The position numbers and the translations under genes are program-made. Below, in pieces: positions 1-11,620 of a stretch of DNA of 64,000 bases. This DNA comes from Himantopus leucocephalus (Eukaryota > Chordata > Aves > Charadriiformes > Recurvirostridae), in assembly GCA_003993805.1 (NCBI GenBank), contig RSEF01000003.1, positions 64,749,887 to 64,813,886 of the forward strand, read 5' to 3'. Position 1 is the stretch's first letter, and each line of letters begins with the position of its first letter. Below the pieces are notes generated by a model. It saw only the letters and a program-made list of their open reading frames with translations. It did no database searches and had not been told where the DNA came from.

Positions 1-3000
1 GGAAGAATGAAAGAGAACTTAAAGGATAGGAACCAACTTACCTAGCTGGGAGCAATTTTCCATTCTAATGGGAGATGCACTGGTAACTAGATCCTGACAA
101 AAATTTTCAGTACATCATTTATACACAAAAATTCATTCTAAGACAGCCAAAACCATGTGTCAACACAGTTAATTGAGTTTTGCTTGAAAAAGAAAAAAGG
201 TGAAGAGTGTCAATGGCCGTTCATTTCAGTCCCATTAGATCTCAGTTGTTCAGGTTAGACTCGCAACGGTACCAACAAGAAGAGAAAAAGAAGGCTGCAA
301 TGGCAGTGGATATGTTCAGATCTAAAGCAGTAAACTCTCTAGATTGAATTAATCAGTCAATTATTTGTTGTGCCATATTTTCCAGCAGCTTTTTAAGCAT
401 GCAGCCTTTGCTTTAGGAATAAATTTTATTTCCTGAACATTTGCCATTGAAACATTTAAAGAAAAATGCAAGTTGCAGTTGAAAAGCAACTACTGTTTTC
501 CATTGTCAGGAGAAGAAACAACATCAGGTCTTCAGGTTTTGAGCAAATAAAATCAGTTCTGATTAAAAACAAAGTTGCATTATACTGAAATCTTCTCACA
601 AAAATCTGCTTGGACCAGAAGGCATTTTTATTGAAAAAAAATATTTTTTCCCAAATGATAATGTTTCATACCTTATTTGTTGTATGTATTTTTAGAATGT
701 GTTATGTATCACTAGATAACATTTGCAGACTGTTCCAGTTGCCGAGGTAACTATGTTATTTTAATGATCAGCAGAGAGGATCATTATGTAAAACATTATG
801 TTAATTTCAAATGCGGAAAATTGATGTCTTGCTGTTACCTTGAAGCTGCACCTTTTTTTTTTTTCCCTGGAAAGTGCTGTTTTCCATGAAAATTAATGGT
901 ATGGCTAATTCCTTGAGTATCCTTTTCATACTGATTCAGGTTAGCTTTGGAGGCAAATAAGGCAAAAATGACACCTGACAACCAACTAACAGCAGATGAA
1001 CAAATTTCAAAGCACCATAGTTTGTACAGAAATAGTCTAGGAAAATTTGTTCCATATATTCTTAACACACAGACAGTTGGTGGGAATTTTAGGAAGGCAC
1101 ATATTTATATTACTTCATTTTTAACTTTGAAATATATTATTGCTTAGTTAAGGAAAGCAAATTATAAAGCACATATAAGTATTGTTTATGATTAAGTATG
1201 TGTATTGTCCACGATACAGATCACTGATGAAGAGATTAAAAAAATGACATTTAACTTTTGCTGCTTTTATTAGATTATGTATCTGCCAGATTACTAGATT
1301 ATACCAGCAGTACAAATGCTGTGCGTTTATGATTTTATTGCAGTCCTAAGTGCTCTTTCTGAGGCTGCAGTGAGAACCTCGCTGATGTTAGTAGTTCATG
1401 GTGCGCTTCTGTTCTCAAACCTGCTTTCTCCATCAAAAAAAATCTGTACCTTTCAAAATTATCAAAACCAAGTCTCACACAAATTCTAGGGGTCATAATG
1501 GCAACAGCTGCTATGGAGCACCAGCCTCACAAATGCAGATTGTCTCAGGTTTCCAAATGCAACTCGGTTTTGTCACCAGAATCTTCTTTTGCCTCTTCTG
1601 TGGAGTTCTGCCTACAGATTGTGTTAAATTATGAACGCTTAATTCTCTAGGTGGAACTGGATGCTTTTATGTATTAGAACATGATATGCTCAAGACATCT
1701 GAGAGCTCCTATATTCTCCTGACACTTCATCGTAATCACCTGATCCATTTTAGAGTCAGTGAACTCTTCTGACAACACTCAAAGTGCATTTTGATGAAGA
1801 CTATATTTATACGGACTCTAACTCTTCACTCCACAGAGCTTATTCAAACCCTTTCCCAAGGATTTCCTCTGCAGGCAAAGCTCTGACTTCAAAAGGCAGT
1901 AGCTCTTTCTCAAATTCTTTACCCATAATCACACCTATTACACTGGTCTTCTATTTCAACCTCACTACCTCGACTTTTCTGACATTCTGATGTTTGCCGA
2001 TTTATATGCATCCCAGCAAGGACTACAAGCCAAAAACGTAAGAATGTGAAAAAAAGAGAGTTGTATTAAATCAATTAGATACTGTAAAAAGAACATACGA
2101 TGCTACAGCTGGGAATAAGCCATCTATTAACTAATAGGATTAGGACTTCATTTCCCCTTTCCAACAGCTTATGCCTCGCTTGTTCACTATGTGCAACCGA
2201 ATTCCTTATCCTGAAAAGCTTTGCTTTCATCCTTAGCATGGTGAAAATAGTGGGCTAAATTTTCAGTCCTTGGAAGATGTAAAACTTTCTGATGGGTAGC
2301 TTTCTGCTAGAAAATGCCGATTACAAAAAATCTAAAGTTTCAAGGAAAAATTTTCTTTTTGTAGAAATTTGTTGACAGAATTTAAACAAAACACATTATC
2401 CTGTTGACTACTGAATTACACTAGAACACAATGTACAAAAATTAAAGTCAAACAATGGAATAAAGCAAAGAAATACTGAAACAAAACTCCTAAATTCTAT
2501 GTTTTATTCCAAACATTTTGACAGGTCCTTTTAGAAATTGTAAAACAGACTTTTCAGAATATTTGTTTCATGGAAAGTTTAAATTCTTGCAGGGAAAAAA
2601 ATTGAATCTGTTAGATCAATGTTTAGTCTAGTAAGACAATTTATATTTTTGGGGGAACTTTGAATTATAGCAGAATTGTTAGATTGCAGCTACTTCAGAT
2701 TTTTTAATCTTTTTGTGACCAAATAGATTATAATGATAAATACAAGTATAGAATTAGCAAGCAAAGATTAATTAAGGAATGCTAGTGAGAAATAACGCAT
2801 TTTAAGAACAAATATGAAAAGGAAGATCACTAACTACAAAAAATAAGCCAGCGATGTTAAACCTGATAGAGGTGAAACACTCTGCGTCTGCTCCACAGAT
2901 GGAGCAGAGCTGTAAACAATGTACAGAGCAGCATAGAGTATGAGAACAAGTTAGCAAGTGAAAGGCACATATTTTGGAGCTCTAACTGACAACAGCTGAG

Positions 3001-3869
3001 AAATACAGGAAGTACAGAAAAAATTTAGAGAGTAGAATAGTGGCATTAATAAAAACAACAAACTCGAGGATATGGGACATAAAGCCCTATGTAGAATGGG
3101 CAAAAAATATTCTACATAGCAGTATTAACCACTAAAAAAATAAATCTATTTTAACTATCTACATCAACTCCTGCATGTTTACAGAATTTCTGTATTCTGA
3201 TTCATCACCAATACCTAAATGCTTTTCTCACAAGTCTGATACTGTCAAGTATGTGCAGACAGAAGGGATTAGTGACTACAGTGAACCACAAACTGAGTTA
3301 AAATTCTTACTGTCAATGAGGATTTCCAATTAATTCTTCCTAGAAAAACTGAAATACAATTTCCAGTAGCCACCTTATTTCAAAAGGGTACAGTGACTGA
3401 ATAGGAACTTGCAGGTACAACCTTCTAATGTATATCAAATATTTAAGTTGTATCTTTGTGGCGTGACTTACTTCCACGCTATCCACAGCCCCATATACTT
3501 CCTGGTGAACTAGAAACGTTTCATGTGCTGTGACTTCTCTGTGTTTCTAAGTTTCAGTATTTTCAATGTTATCAACACAATGAAATGCTTCATCAGAGTA
3601 AGTCATTATCACAAATCAAGCATTACTGAGTCAGAAAATATCGAGTACATCTTTGTTTGCAACCTTCCCTCCTACAAGTTAACGTGTGCATCTTTGAATT
3701 ACGTTTAGTACGTACCACTTTTTCAAGAGTCTTGCCTGGTTCAGTGCCCAGGGTGGATGCACGAGAAGAAGGGAATCAGGCTGAGAGGATATTCTCAATT
3801 TGGAGTGTATGAGAAACTAAGTAAGTAATATTCACAGATTCGAACACCTGGAGTTACTGTTCTGATCAT
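1..3869. other. Intergenic region upstream of ARHGAP18
   Basis: AT-rich sequence with no open frame longer than about 80 codons, no recognisable exon with matched splice sites, and no RNA gene I can identify. In mammals the neighbour on this side of ARHGAP18 is TMEM244. I looked for a terminal exon of that gene and saw nothing supporting one. Distal enhancers could be present but cannot be recognised from a single sequence. Confidence 0.6.
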
Positions 3870-4240
3870 CTGCTCTGAGATCATCTAAACTGATCTCCAC
3901 AGTAACAAAGACCCTGGAATTTTCTCCGTAACCCCAACCAAACAGATTTAGAGATTATTTATATGTGGTTTATATGAGGAAGTCATCCATTATAGAGCTA
4001 AAATGTCAAGAGATCCAAGATCCAGTAGTGCTTTATATAAATCATTTCAGCGCTTCGGTACCCTGACAGTAACACAAAAGCTGTTTCGCTGCTCCCAGCC
4101 TGAATTTGTCTAGCTTCTGCTTCAGTCCTTTGGCTCTTCTGATGTCTTTGGTAGATTAAAGAGCTCTCTGCTACGACAAATCCTCCTGCGTAGGTGCTTA
4201 CACGCCGTAATCAAATCACCTCTTGTTGCCCTGTCCTCTG
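3870..4240 (-). mobile_element. Ancient CR1-family LINE fragment (3' part), upstream of the promoter
   Basis: Read on the + strand, the block follows the reverse complement of the 3' region of old amniote CR1 elements, in the right order. It begins with a 'gatcatctaaactgatctcc' type end near 3877, continues with 'cagcctgaatttgtctagctt' near 4098 and 'tctttggtagattaaagagc' near 4145, and ends with 'gtaatcaaatcacctcttgtt' near 4208. The element is therefore on the minus strand, 5'-truncated and heavily diverged, with no coding capacity left. Its truncated 5' side merges directly into the ARHGAP18 CpG island. Family assignment is from memory of the consensus; the exact subfamily is not determined. 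Confidence 0.8.
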
Positions 4241-5141
4241 CCGACCAGCGTGGGGCCAAGACGCCGGTCGGGTGCGGCGGGCCCGGTGCCCCAGCCCTGC
4301 CGCCCTTCCCCTTGCTCCTGCTTGAGCTCTTCCCCGTCCCCCCCGGCAGCGCTGGAGGGAGCCGCGCCGGCACCGCACCGCACCGCGCCGCTCTCAGCCG
4401 CAGGGCCGGGACCGTCTTCCCGCTCCTGCGGGACGCTTCCACCCTCACACCTCCCGGCCGGTGCTCTCCCGCCCACCGCGGGCTGCCGGGGCCGCCGGGC
4501 CGTGCACCCACCCGCCCCAACGGCCAACGCTGCTGGGGCGCTTGGCATCCCTTGTCCAGCCCTCAGGGGAGAGCTGCGTCCCCCTCAGAAGAAAGCCCGA
4601 CTCCCCGCCGGCCTCCCCGCGTCTCCGCCTCGTCCCGAGGCGCGGTGGCAGCGGGAAGGCCGCCCCAGGGCACCCCCGCCAAAGCCCGGGCTCCTCAGGG
4701 AGGCGGCCGGGCCCGACCCCAGCCCTCCTCCCCCGCGGGGTTCGGTGCCCGCCGTGTGACGGTGGCCCCGCCGCCGGCCAGAGCTGAGCGGAGCGGAGAG
4801 AGACGAGCGGGCGGGGGCCGCCCCGACGGCATTAGGCCGGGGGAGGCCGAAGGGGGGGTGTGTGAGGTCGGGCGGCCCCGCGGGAGGGCGCCGGCCCCGC
4901 CCTCTCCCCGGGCGGGCCTCTCCGCGGCGGGGCCGGGCGGCGGCGGTGTCCCCGCGGCGGCGGTCGGGGCGGGCAGGTGAGCGGCGGAGAGGCGAAGCCG
5001 CTGCCGGCCCGAAGGGCCTGAGGACGGTGAAGCAGCGGGGAAAGAGCCGCTGAGGGAGGAGCCCCCGGGGAGCGTCGGCTCTCTCGTCCTGTGTCCCCCC
5101 CCGGCCCGGAGAGGCAGCGGCGGGGAAGGTGACCCGGGAAG

Positions 5142-5185
5142 ATGGTGACCGTGGTGACGAAGCTGGTGCACTACCTGCACCTGAG
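5142..5185 (+). CDS. ARHGAP18: ARHGAP18 exon 1, coding part (start codon)
   Basis: Predicted first coding exon: 14 codons (MVTVVTKLVHYLHL) plus two bases (AG). Four observations support it. It lies in the CpG island. The ATG has a good Kozak context (A at -3, G at +4). An in-frame TGA at 5130-5132, nine bases upstream, fixes this ATG as the only start in the frame. A GT donor (AG|GTAACG) follows at 5186. The exon ends in phase 2, exactly what exon 2 needs, and the split codon becomes AGC (Ser), matching the Ser before Arg-Arg in the human protein. The peptide itself does not resemble the human N-terminus I remember, so the link rests on context, phase and direction rather than similarity. The 5' UTR must extend upstream, but its start is not defined. 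An undetected alternative first exon remains possible. Confidence 0.72.
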
Positions 5186-5356
5186 GTAACGGCGGGCGAC
5201 CGCCCTGCTCCTCCCGGCGGGGGCGCCACACCCGGGCGGCCGCCGCCCCGCGCCCGTCCCGCCGCGACACCCGGGATCGAGCGATCCATCGCGGGGGAGG
5301 GAGGGAAGGAGCGAAACTTGTGCGGTGGCGGTGGGGTAGGGAGACGAGTGGCAGCC

Positions 5357-5386
5357 GGGGGTGAGGGGGTGGGGGGGTGCTCCGGG
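5357..5386 (+). other. G-quadruplex-type motif just inside intron 1
   Basis: Four guanine runs on the non-template strand: 5 G at 5357-5361, 5 G at 5365-5369, 7 G at 5371-5377 and 3 G at 5384-5386, separated by loops of 3, 1 and 6 bases. This fits the standard G3+N1-7 pattern. It lies about 170 bases downstream of the exon 1 donor, still inside the CpG island. Confidence 0.7.
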
Positions 5387-5622
5387 TGGCAGCGTGTCCG
5401 CCCCGGCAGTGGGCAGCTGCCCCCGGGCGGCCGCCGCCTCCCGCCCCTCGCCGGGGCTGCGGCCGGTCGGTGGCTGAAGGGCGTCTCGCTGCACAAGCGG
5501 GACGGCGAGGCGCTGCGGGGGAAAGGGCGGCTGTTATTTCATAGCCTGGGAAGTTGAGGTCCCCTGCAGTACTCGTGCGGCGTGACGGTAATGGCATGGG
5601 TTAGGCAAATGGCGTATTTCTT

Positions 5623-5624
<2 letters not shown>

Positions 5625-5665
<41 letters not shown>
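5625..5665. repeat. Poly-T tract (41 bases) next to an ambiguous base
   Basis: An uninterrupted run of 41 T, followed by AG and an N at 5668. The tract length may be unreliable because of slippage and the unresolved base. The sequence to its right shows no reverse-complemented polyadenylation signal, so a retroposed cDNA is not supported. Confidence 0.9.
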
Positions 5666-5667
<2 letters not shown>

Positions 5668-5773
5668 NCGACCTCTGGCAGGATGCACCACTAAGCCTTT
5701 TCTCCCAATATCATCTATTCTCATTAGAATTTAGCAGATAAATGCAAATATTTTTGCATTGAGTGGAGAGAAA

Positions 5774-5800
5774 GCAACAACAGCAACAACAACAACAAAA
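5774..5800. repeat. Short (CAA)n microsatellite
   Basis: Tandem CAA units with CAG interruptions in intron 1, about 110 bases after the poly-T tract. Confidence 0.85.
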
Positions 5801-8800
5801 GAAGTGCGGCCCTGGTGATGTTCCACTTGTATTTTGTTAAATCACAATTTTTCTCCCAGATATGCATCGAAAGACTGGATCGAAAACATAATGTATCAAG
5901 AAGGAGCATACATTGAGCCAGATTTTTAACTTGTGAAAGCAGTGGTATTTTTGTGTAGCATTTTCACATAAGTCGCGCCAACTCTGGGAACTGATGTCGT
6001 TAGCTAAGTTTTTCCAAGTTAGCTGTAGGAATGAGTGGAAAAAAGGGCAATCAGTTGTACTGTAACTTTTTATTGGTACGATTTAAGACTTGATTCCTAG
6101 GATATCTTCAGCCTCTAGATATTTTTTAAACAATTATTAAATAGTAATACTTTGGCATGAATTACGTGAGAGAAGCATGTAACGTCACCAATTTTTAACC
6201 TGTTTTTTCCAATAGGATGTTTTAACTGCTAAAATGGTTAAACGTATTCTGCAAGCTTAACCACAATCACAGCTCTAATTTTATTAATTTGTGTGGTTTT
6301 ATGCTGCCATTCCTTTGTTGGGAGAATAAAGAAGGAAGTCAAGAAGGAAAAATCCCTGCCAATTCCTTATGCCTGCCTCTCTTCTCTTCTCCTCCTCTGA
6401 ACAGTGGTTATTTTTTTAGCAGCATATTACTGCTGGTTTTGAACCAGAGCTTCATGGCTCTATTTGCTTTATAAGATCAGACAAAAAAACCCCAACAACA
6501 AACTCAGCCTCAAAGACTTTATAACGTAAAGGCAATTAGGAAACAGCGAATAATGCAGACAGACTGGGCAATGCAGCAAAGCGATAAAGTTATGTTCTTA
6601 AACCAGCAGCAGCCTGATCAGTCAAGTGTTTTGTAGGTGGCATGAGAAAGGATGCAAAGAGGCTAACAAGTTTACAAAACTTAAAGAAAGCTCTTCTCAT
6701 GCTGGATGAGCATCAAGGTATCCAGAAAGTGCGATGAGCTTATCTGAAAATTTAGTAAGTGTGTGGCCAGTAGCCTGGCTGAAGGCAGAGTTTGTTTATT
6801 TTGGTACTGAGTGAAAGAAGTCAAGAAAATAAGGGAAGACGTTAAAAAGTCCAGCAATTTGCTTTTATAGGAGAAGCAGAGCTAATGTGGATGTGGCTGC
6901 AAAGGGACTCAGTAAATGCAACAGGCGAAGAAACTGAAGGTTATAGTCCTGAATGAACATGAGTTAGGATAAGTTTCTGTTTGTCAAAGCTAAATAAGAG
7001 GATAGATACTTCACTGAGTATTGCTGGAGTGGTAAATAGTGGCAGTATCTGGCAGCACATAAATGAGCAAGAGGTGTTCCCTGGAACCAGTACACATCAA
7101 CGGGATAGAGCATATTTGCAAGCAGGACACATATGGGAAGAGTACTCATTCATCTTTAGTGAGTCTGCAGGCTTAAAGTGCAGCTTGATTTTAGCAAAAT
7201 CCCATAATGCTTTTGTCCATCTGCATCACTAAATCATGACAGATAGGTGATGGATGTTTGAATCCATGCCAGTCGGGCATGAACAGCTACTATTAGGCAT
7301 TACCATTAGAAAGTGACCAGCAATATAACGTGAACCAAGAAAACAGTAAAGTAGAAAAGAGAGTGCATCAATATGAAATTGTCTGACATATTCTTGAACG
7401 TCTATGATGTATGAGCTCTGATTAAAACATTTTAGTAGGTTTCTGGCTAGCCATGCAATAATATTTTTCCTATATGTGAGAATGGAAATAGTTAAAAAGC
7501 AATTAATAGCAAGGAAACTGAAAAATAAGCTATTTGACTGAGTTAAGAATAGTTAGGCAGGTGGTGTGCTGGGAAAAGTGCTTATCATCAGCATTGTCCC
7601 TTTATTTTTCCCTGAGCGCAGCATACACAGAAATGCTGAGGGTCAACTCTTGTCTTTGTATCCTGTGTAAATTCTTAACCAGCAAAGCCTGGTCCATGAA
7701 TTGGATTTTAAAGTTCCGCCACAGTTAAGCGAATAAATATTATGCTACTATGCCATAAGAAAAAGCTATTTGAACATGAAAGACTGTACTTCATAAGTTT
7801 ATAAGAATACAGTTTGTGTCAAGATTAGACTATACCAATAAAATAGTACACTGGGCAGCCCGAAAAATTGCTATAATCAGATCCTTAGAGAATCATAATT
7901 ATGCCCTTAATTCAGTACTTACTGAGAAACAAGTAATTAATTCAAATCACTGTAGGACTTGCACAGTTAGCATAAACGTGGACATCATACGAAATCTGTC
8001 TTACCTTTGAATTTTACACCTTGCAAAACATAGGATCCTGAAGCTACAGGAATAATATTACAACCTTGGGCACTATACAGTTGTTCTAAAAAATGCCCTT
8101 TCTGAAAATAAGAAGTAAATACATTGAAATACAGTACTCATACTTGCTAGAAGAAATCATGTAGCCATGCTTGTTCTCTTACACTTACCTCGGCTAATTA
8201 GCTGTTATAGAAGATGGTTCTGTACCCATTTAAGTCCTATTCAGCTTGGTCATAAACTTCTGATTAGTTTCAGTCAGACAAAAGCAGGCTCAAAGAATGG
8301 GAATGGATCAGCGAAGAAAATAATTGTAAAAATACTAAATTACGTTCCCAGCAAGGTGAGACGTTTTCATATAAATATACTTTATGTAGTTATCTCTATG
8401 TAAATAAAGATGGCGCACCAAGTGAAAGCAGAGCAGTAAACAAAAAATGAGATGAGAACAACAGACAAAGGAGACGGCGGCAGATAGAGCAGCTCCCAAG
8501 GACGCCACAGGCAACACAAGCAAACTGAAGACAAAGACGTAGACTTATGAATGTAAGACATTCACGAGGGGAGTGAACATTCGATGCTACCAAGGAGATT
8601 TCCACAGTAAATTGTATTGCAGAAATTCAAACTGAAGCATGGCTACGGTAGTTCCTCATGTTAGGAAATGAAAAGGATTAATCTACACAGGTGGAAAAGA
8701 GCAGCCCCAGGCTTGAAGTGCTTTTTTTGAAGTCCAGTATCTGTTATGAATTAATTATCTGTTTTTATAACCTGCCTCTGAAAGTGGTCACGTGAAATGC

Positions 8801-9984
8801 AACAAGATTGTTAACTGAAGCAGCAACTAGTAAGGCTATTTTGGAGTGGTCATGAGATCCCTACTTTTATACATGATATTTTTATATCTTTAAAAATTTG
8901 GCCAGCAAATAAAAAAACTTCTGCTAACACTGTCAGTCACATCTTTCTTCATTCCTCTGATTTCCAACATCTTTACTCTTACCAAGAGGTCTCACTTTGG
9001 TTGTGCAGGCTTTGTTATGAGCATGGACTTAAGGATCCACTTCTTAAAAATCCATGATCTGGGTCTGAATGGTTCAAGATGTGGCCGATGGACTGAATCC
9101 TGCCTGAGGAATGTTTCTAGCTAGCCTGGCACATTTTTCTCAAAGGAGCCTGAGACCAAGAAGTTTGGACAAGAGACTGTACTGCTACTCCAACACCTCA
9201 GCATGCGGCTGTGCATGGTTAGCTTGAGGAAGGAGCAGAGAGGAGGGAGAGGATGAGGAAGCAGAGCATGACTTCCTCCTGCTTAGAGGTCCAGCAGAGG
9301 TTGAAGCTGCTGATGTTGCTGTTACAAAAACACACAGTCTGGACCTCTTGGTTCAGCATCCCTGACTACTGTATTTGGACAAAATGTTTCCTGTTGAAAC
9401 TTCTTTTTCAGAAGTTTCATGTCCCCCTTAGAGCACCCCAGGGAGTTATCATGATTCCTGAGTCTAACTAGGTGTCCTTGCCTCCACTCTTCTGGGGGTT
9501 TGGTAACAGCCTGGCCATCTCTGACGGACAAGTAAAGGATAGAGGGTTCTGCCGAGTGCTGCAGGTGAGGTTATACAGCACAGGTATTATTTTACGGCTC
9601 TTTGTGCTCTTGCACTAGCATACAAATGGTCTGCATGAACCACTGCCTGGTCTCTGATTCTCACCAACCCCTCTTCCCCTGCTCAAAGCAAAAGTATACT
9701 TGTTTCATTTGTAAAATTACAGATTAAAACAATTAACATATTGGGATGTATAGACCTGAAGTGGCCTTGTTGACTTCTGAAGTTCTTGAATTCATATTCT
9801 TTTAGAAGCTGAATGTATCTTTAACATAATATTATTTTTTTTTATTTATATTTAATGTAGCTACTTGCAGTTGCTTCTTCCACCCCAGTGTAGGAACATA
9901 GCACAGGAGGATGCCAGTTTGGGAAGAACTTCCTAGCTCACTGAGTGCTACCTTGCGGCTTATAAAAAACCTACTGTCTCTAAT

Positions 9985-11620
9985 CCATTTCATAAACATA
10001 CTGAGGTTTTTTAAAGATTAGGTTGTATGTGCTTCTTGATGGGTGTGCTGGAACCTTACTCCTCTTGATAGTTAGAAATGGATTTCTAATTTTCAACCTA
10101 CAGTTGCCAGTGGAAAGTTTCTACACATTTCTTTTGTGTCAACACTGTTCATTAACTTAAATGGATTTTCCCACCCAAGATACCACTTAAATGGATTTTC
10201 CCACCCAAGATATCTATATTTATGAGTACTCGCAAACAGCAGTTTCATTGTTGCTTCTTAGTTGCTCATGCTGAGTAGATTCTGCTCTTTCCGATGATTG
10301 TCCATGTTTGAATAAGTCTTTTTTGAATACGAGTGATCCGAAGCGACACTATAATTTTAAGTGATGTCTGATCAATGTTTGTGATGATATTAATACTCTG
10401 CTGTCTAGCCTGGTACACCTAGATACATGTAGGACTGCATATGCCTTTTTTATTGCTGTACTACACTGTGTCTCATGGTTGCCTTATGACCAATTAATAT
10501 CTGTCATTTCAAACTAATGAGTCCCCTGACTTATAGCATAAAATCTAGTCATTAAGCCTATTAAATACATGCACTTGTGTCTCATTTTTACGTTTCCAGT
10601 CCTTTTATTCATCCATTTTTCCTGTGTATCATCCTGGACTTTCTCTAAATTGGCATCCCTAATTTTGTACCATCAGTAAATTTCATATTTTTCCTCCTGT
10701 GCCCAGGTTATGAATGAAAATATTAAATGAGAAGATCATTAGTATGAGGGAACCTTGAAAAATTTTAACAGGAAGACTCCCTTTCCCTCAGTTCATTAGT
10801 TCGCTTTTTGGTGTGATGTATTGCTGTCTCTTTGCAGCCAAGCCTTTCCCCCAGTTTACAAAGTTGCACTGTTCCCCCTCTCCTGTTTGTGTAACTGTGT
10901 ATGTAGTTATGCTCCTTATGTGTTACAATATCAAATGCAATACTGAAGGCCATACAGGTTAGATCTGCTGCAGCTCAGAGTAACAGGTGTAAAGTTGCCA
11001 GTTTTTTTGTTTTTCTGAATTATATTTGTTATGTTGACATTCTCTGGTAATGTGGCATCATTTCAGCTGATAGTTTTTTTTAAATTACTTACTACTGAAT
11101 TCATAGGTGAATTGTTCCAATATTTGGCGCAGGAGATTATTCTGCCTGGCTTAGTTTTACCAAACCTTAAAAGCTTTGCTTCTGTCTTGCATGCGATTTA
11201 GTGTTATACGCACATTTTCAGTAGTTGTCTGGCTTTTGCTGTCATTCTCCTTACAGAAGATTGAATCACAAAGTTTTGGGGTGGGCATGTCAACAGTAAC
11301 TTTGATCTCAACTCCATTCTTACTGTGTAGCAACTTCACTGCAATTTCATTTCTCTTTTTCTCTGTACTGTGAAAGAATAGTATACGTTTATTTTAATTT
11401 ATATTGCTAGGTCTCAGGACCTGTCAACTGTCAGGACTCAGCTTGACTCAATTCTCATTTTATCCCTACACTTTCTGACCTCTAAGACAGAGCTTTCTTG
11501 TCTTTCCCTGCTGCCCATCCCCCCTCCCCCCCCATCCTTGCTTATACGCTTTTTGCTCATACCTTGTACAGTGTTTAGATAAATCCATTCATTGTTTCAA
11601 TCGAAGATGCTGCACACTTG
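9985..11620 (-). mobile_element. Long ancient CR1-family LINE remnant (ORF2 3' part and 3' region), antisense to ARHGAP18
   Basis: Over about 1.6 kb the + strand follows, in the correct order, the reverse complement of an old amniote CR1. Landmarks are 'gttagaaatggatttctaat' near 10070, the segment 10425-10500 around 'catatgccttttttattgct', 'ttctctaaattggcatccct' near 10638, 'aatgaaaatattaaatgaga' near 10713, 'aatatcaaatgcaatactga' near 10926, and 'ttttatccctacactttctg' near 11458. It is therefore a minus-strand insertion retaining part of the reverse-transcriptase coding region, now full of stops and indels and without coding function. The element is old, as shown by the strong divergence. 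The ends are approximate. A much younger 30-bp tandem duplication lies inside it. Confidence 0.85.
10155..10214. repeat. 30-bp tandem duplication inside the old CR1
   Basis: Two adjacent 30-base copies (10155-10184 and 10185-10214) beginning 'acttaaatggattttccc' that differ at a single position near the end. The near identity contrasts with the heavy divergence of the surrounding CR1, so the duplication is recent, or else an assembly artefact. Confidence 0.95.

Larger units (their letters stand above)
4240..5560 (+). promoter_or_regulatory. ARHGAP18: CpG-island promoter of ARHGAP18
   Basis: A block of about 1.3 kb with extreme G+C and very frequent CpG, sharply bounded by AT-rich DNA on both sides. 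It contains several GC-box (Sp1-type, GGGCGG or CCGCCC) motifs, for example around 4806-4816 and 4898-4917, and no obvious TATA box. The first coding exon of ARHGAP18 lies inside it. From about 4600 to 5141 I see no ATG on the + strand, so a transcript starting anywhere there would reach the 5142 ATG first. Transcription start sites cannot be placed more exactly from sequence. The long open frames in all six frames of this block are a by-product of the low stop-codon frequency of GC-rich DNA. Confidence 0.85.

Noticed and set aside
4223..4980. Long plus-strand open frames (178 and 222 codons) upstream of exon 1
   Set aside because: Low-complexity translation of CpG-island DNA. They overlap in different frames and have no family resemblance.
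4585..5597. Very long open frames on the minus strand (about 300 codons each) across the CpG island
   Set aside because: They are extremely Pro/Arg/Gly/Ala-rich, overlap one another in different frames and arise because GC-rich DNA has few stop codons. No domain is recognisable.
5625..5760. Processed pseudogene suggested by the 41-base poly-T
   Set aside because: No reversed AATAAA-type signal and no recognisable gene sequence to the right. Retrocopies are rare in birds.
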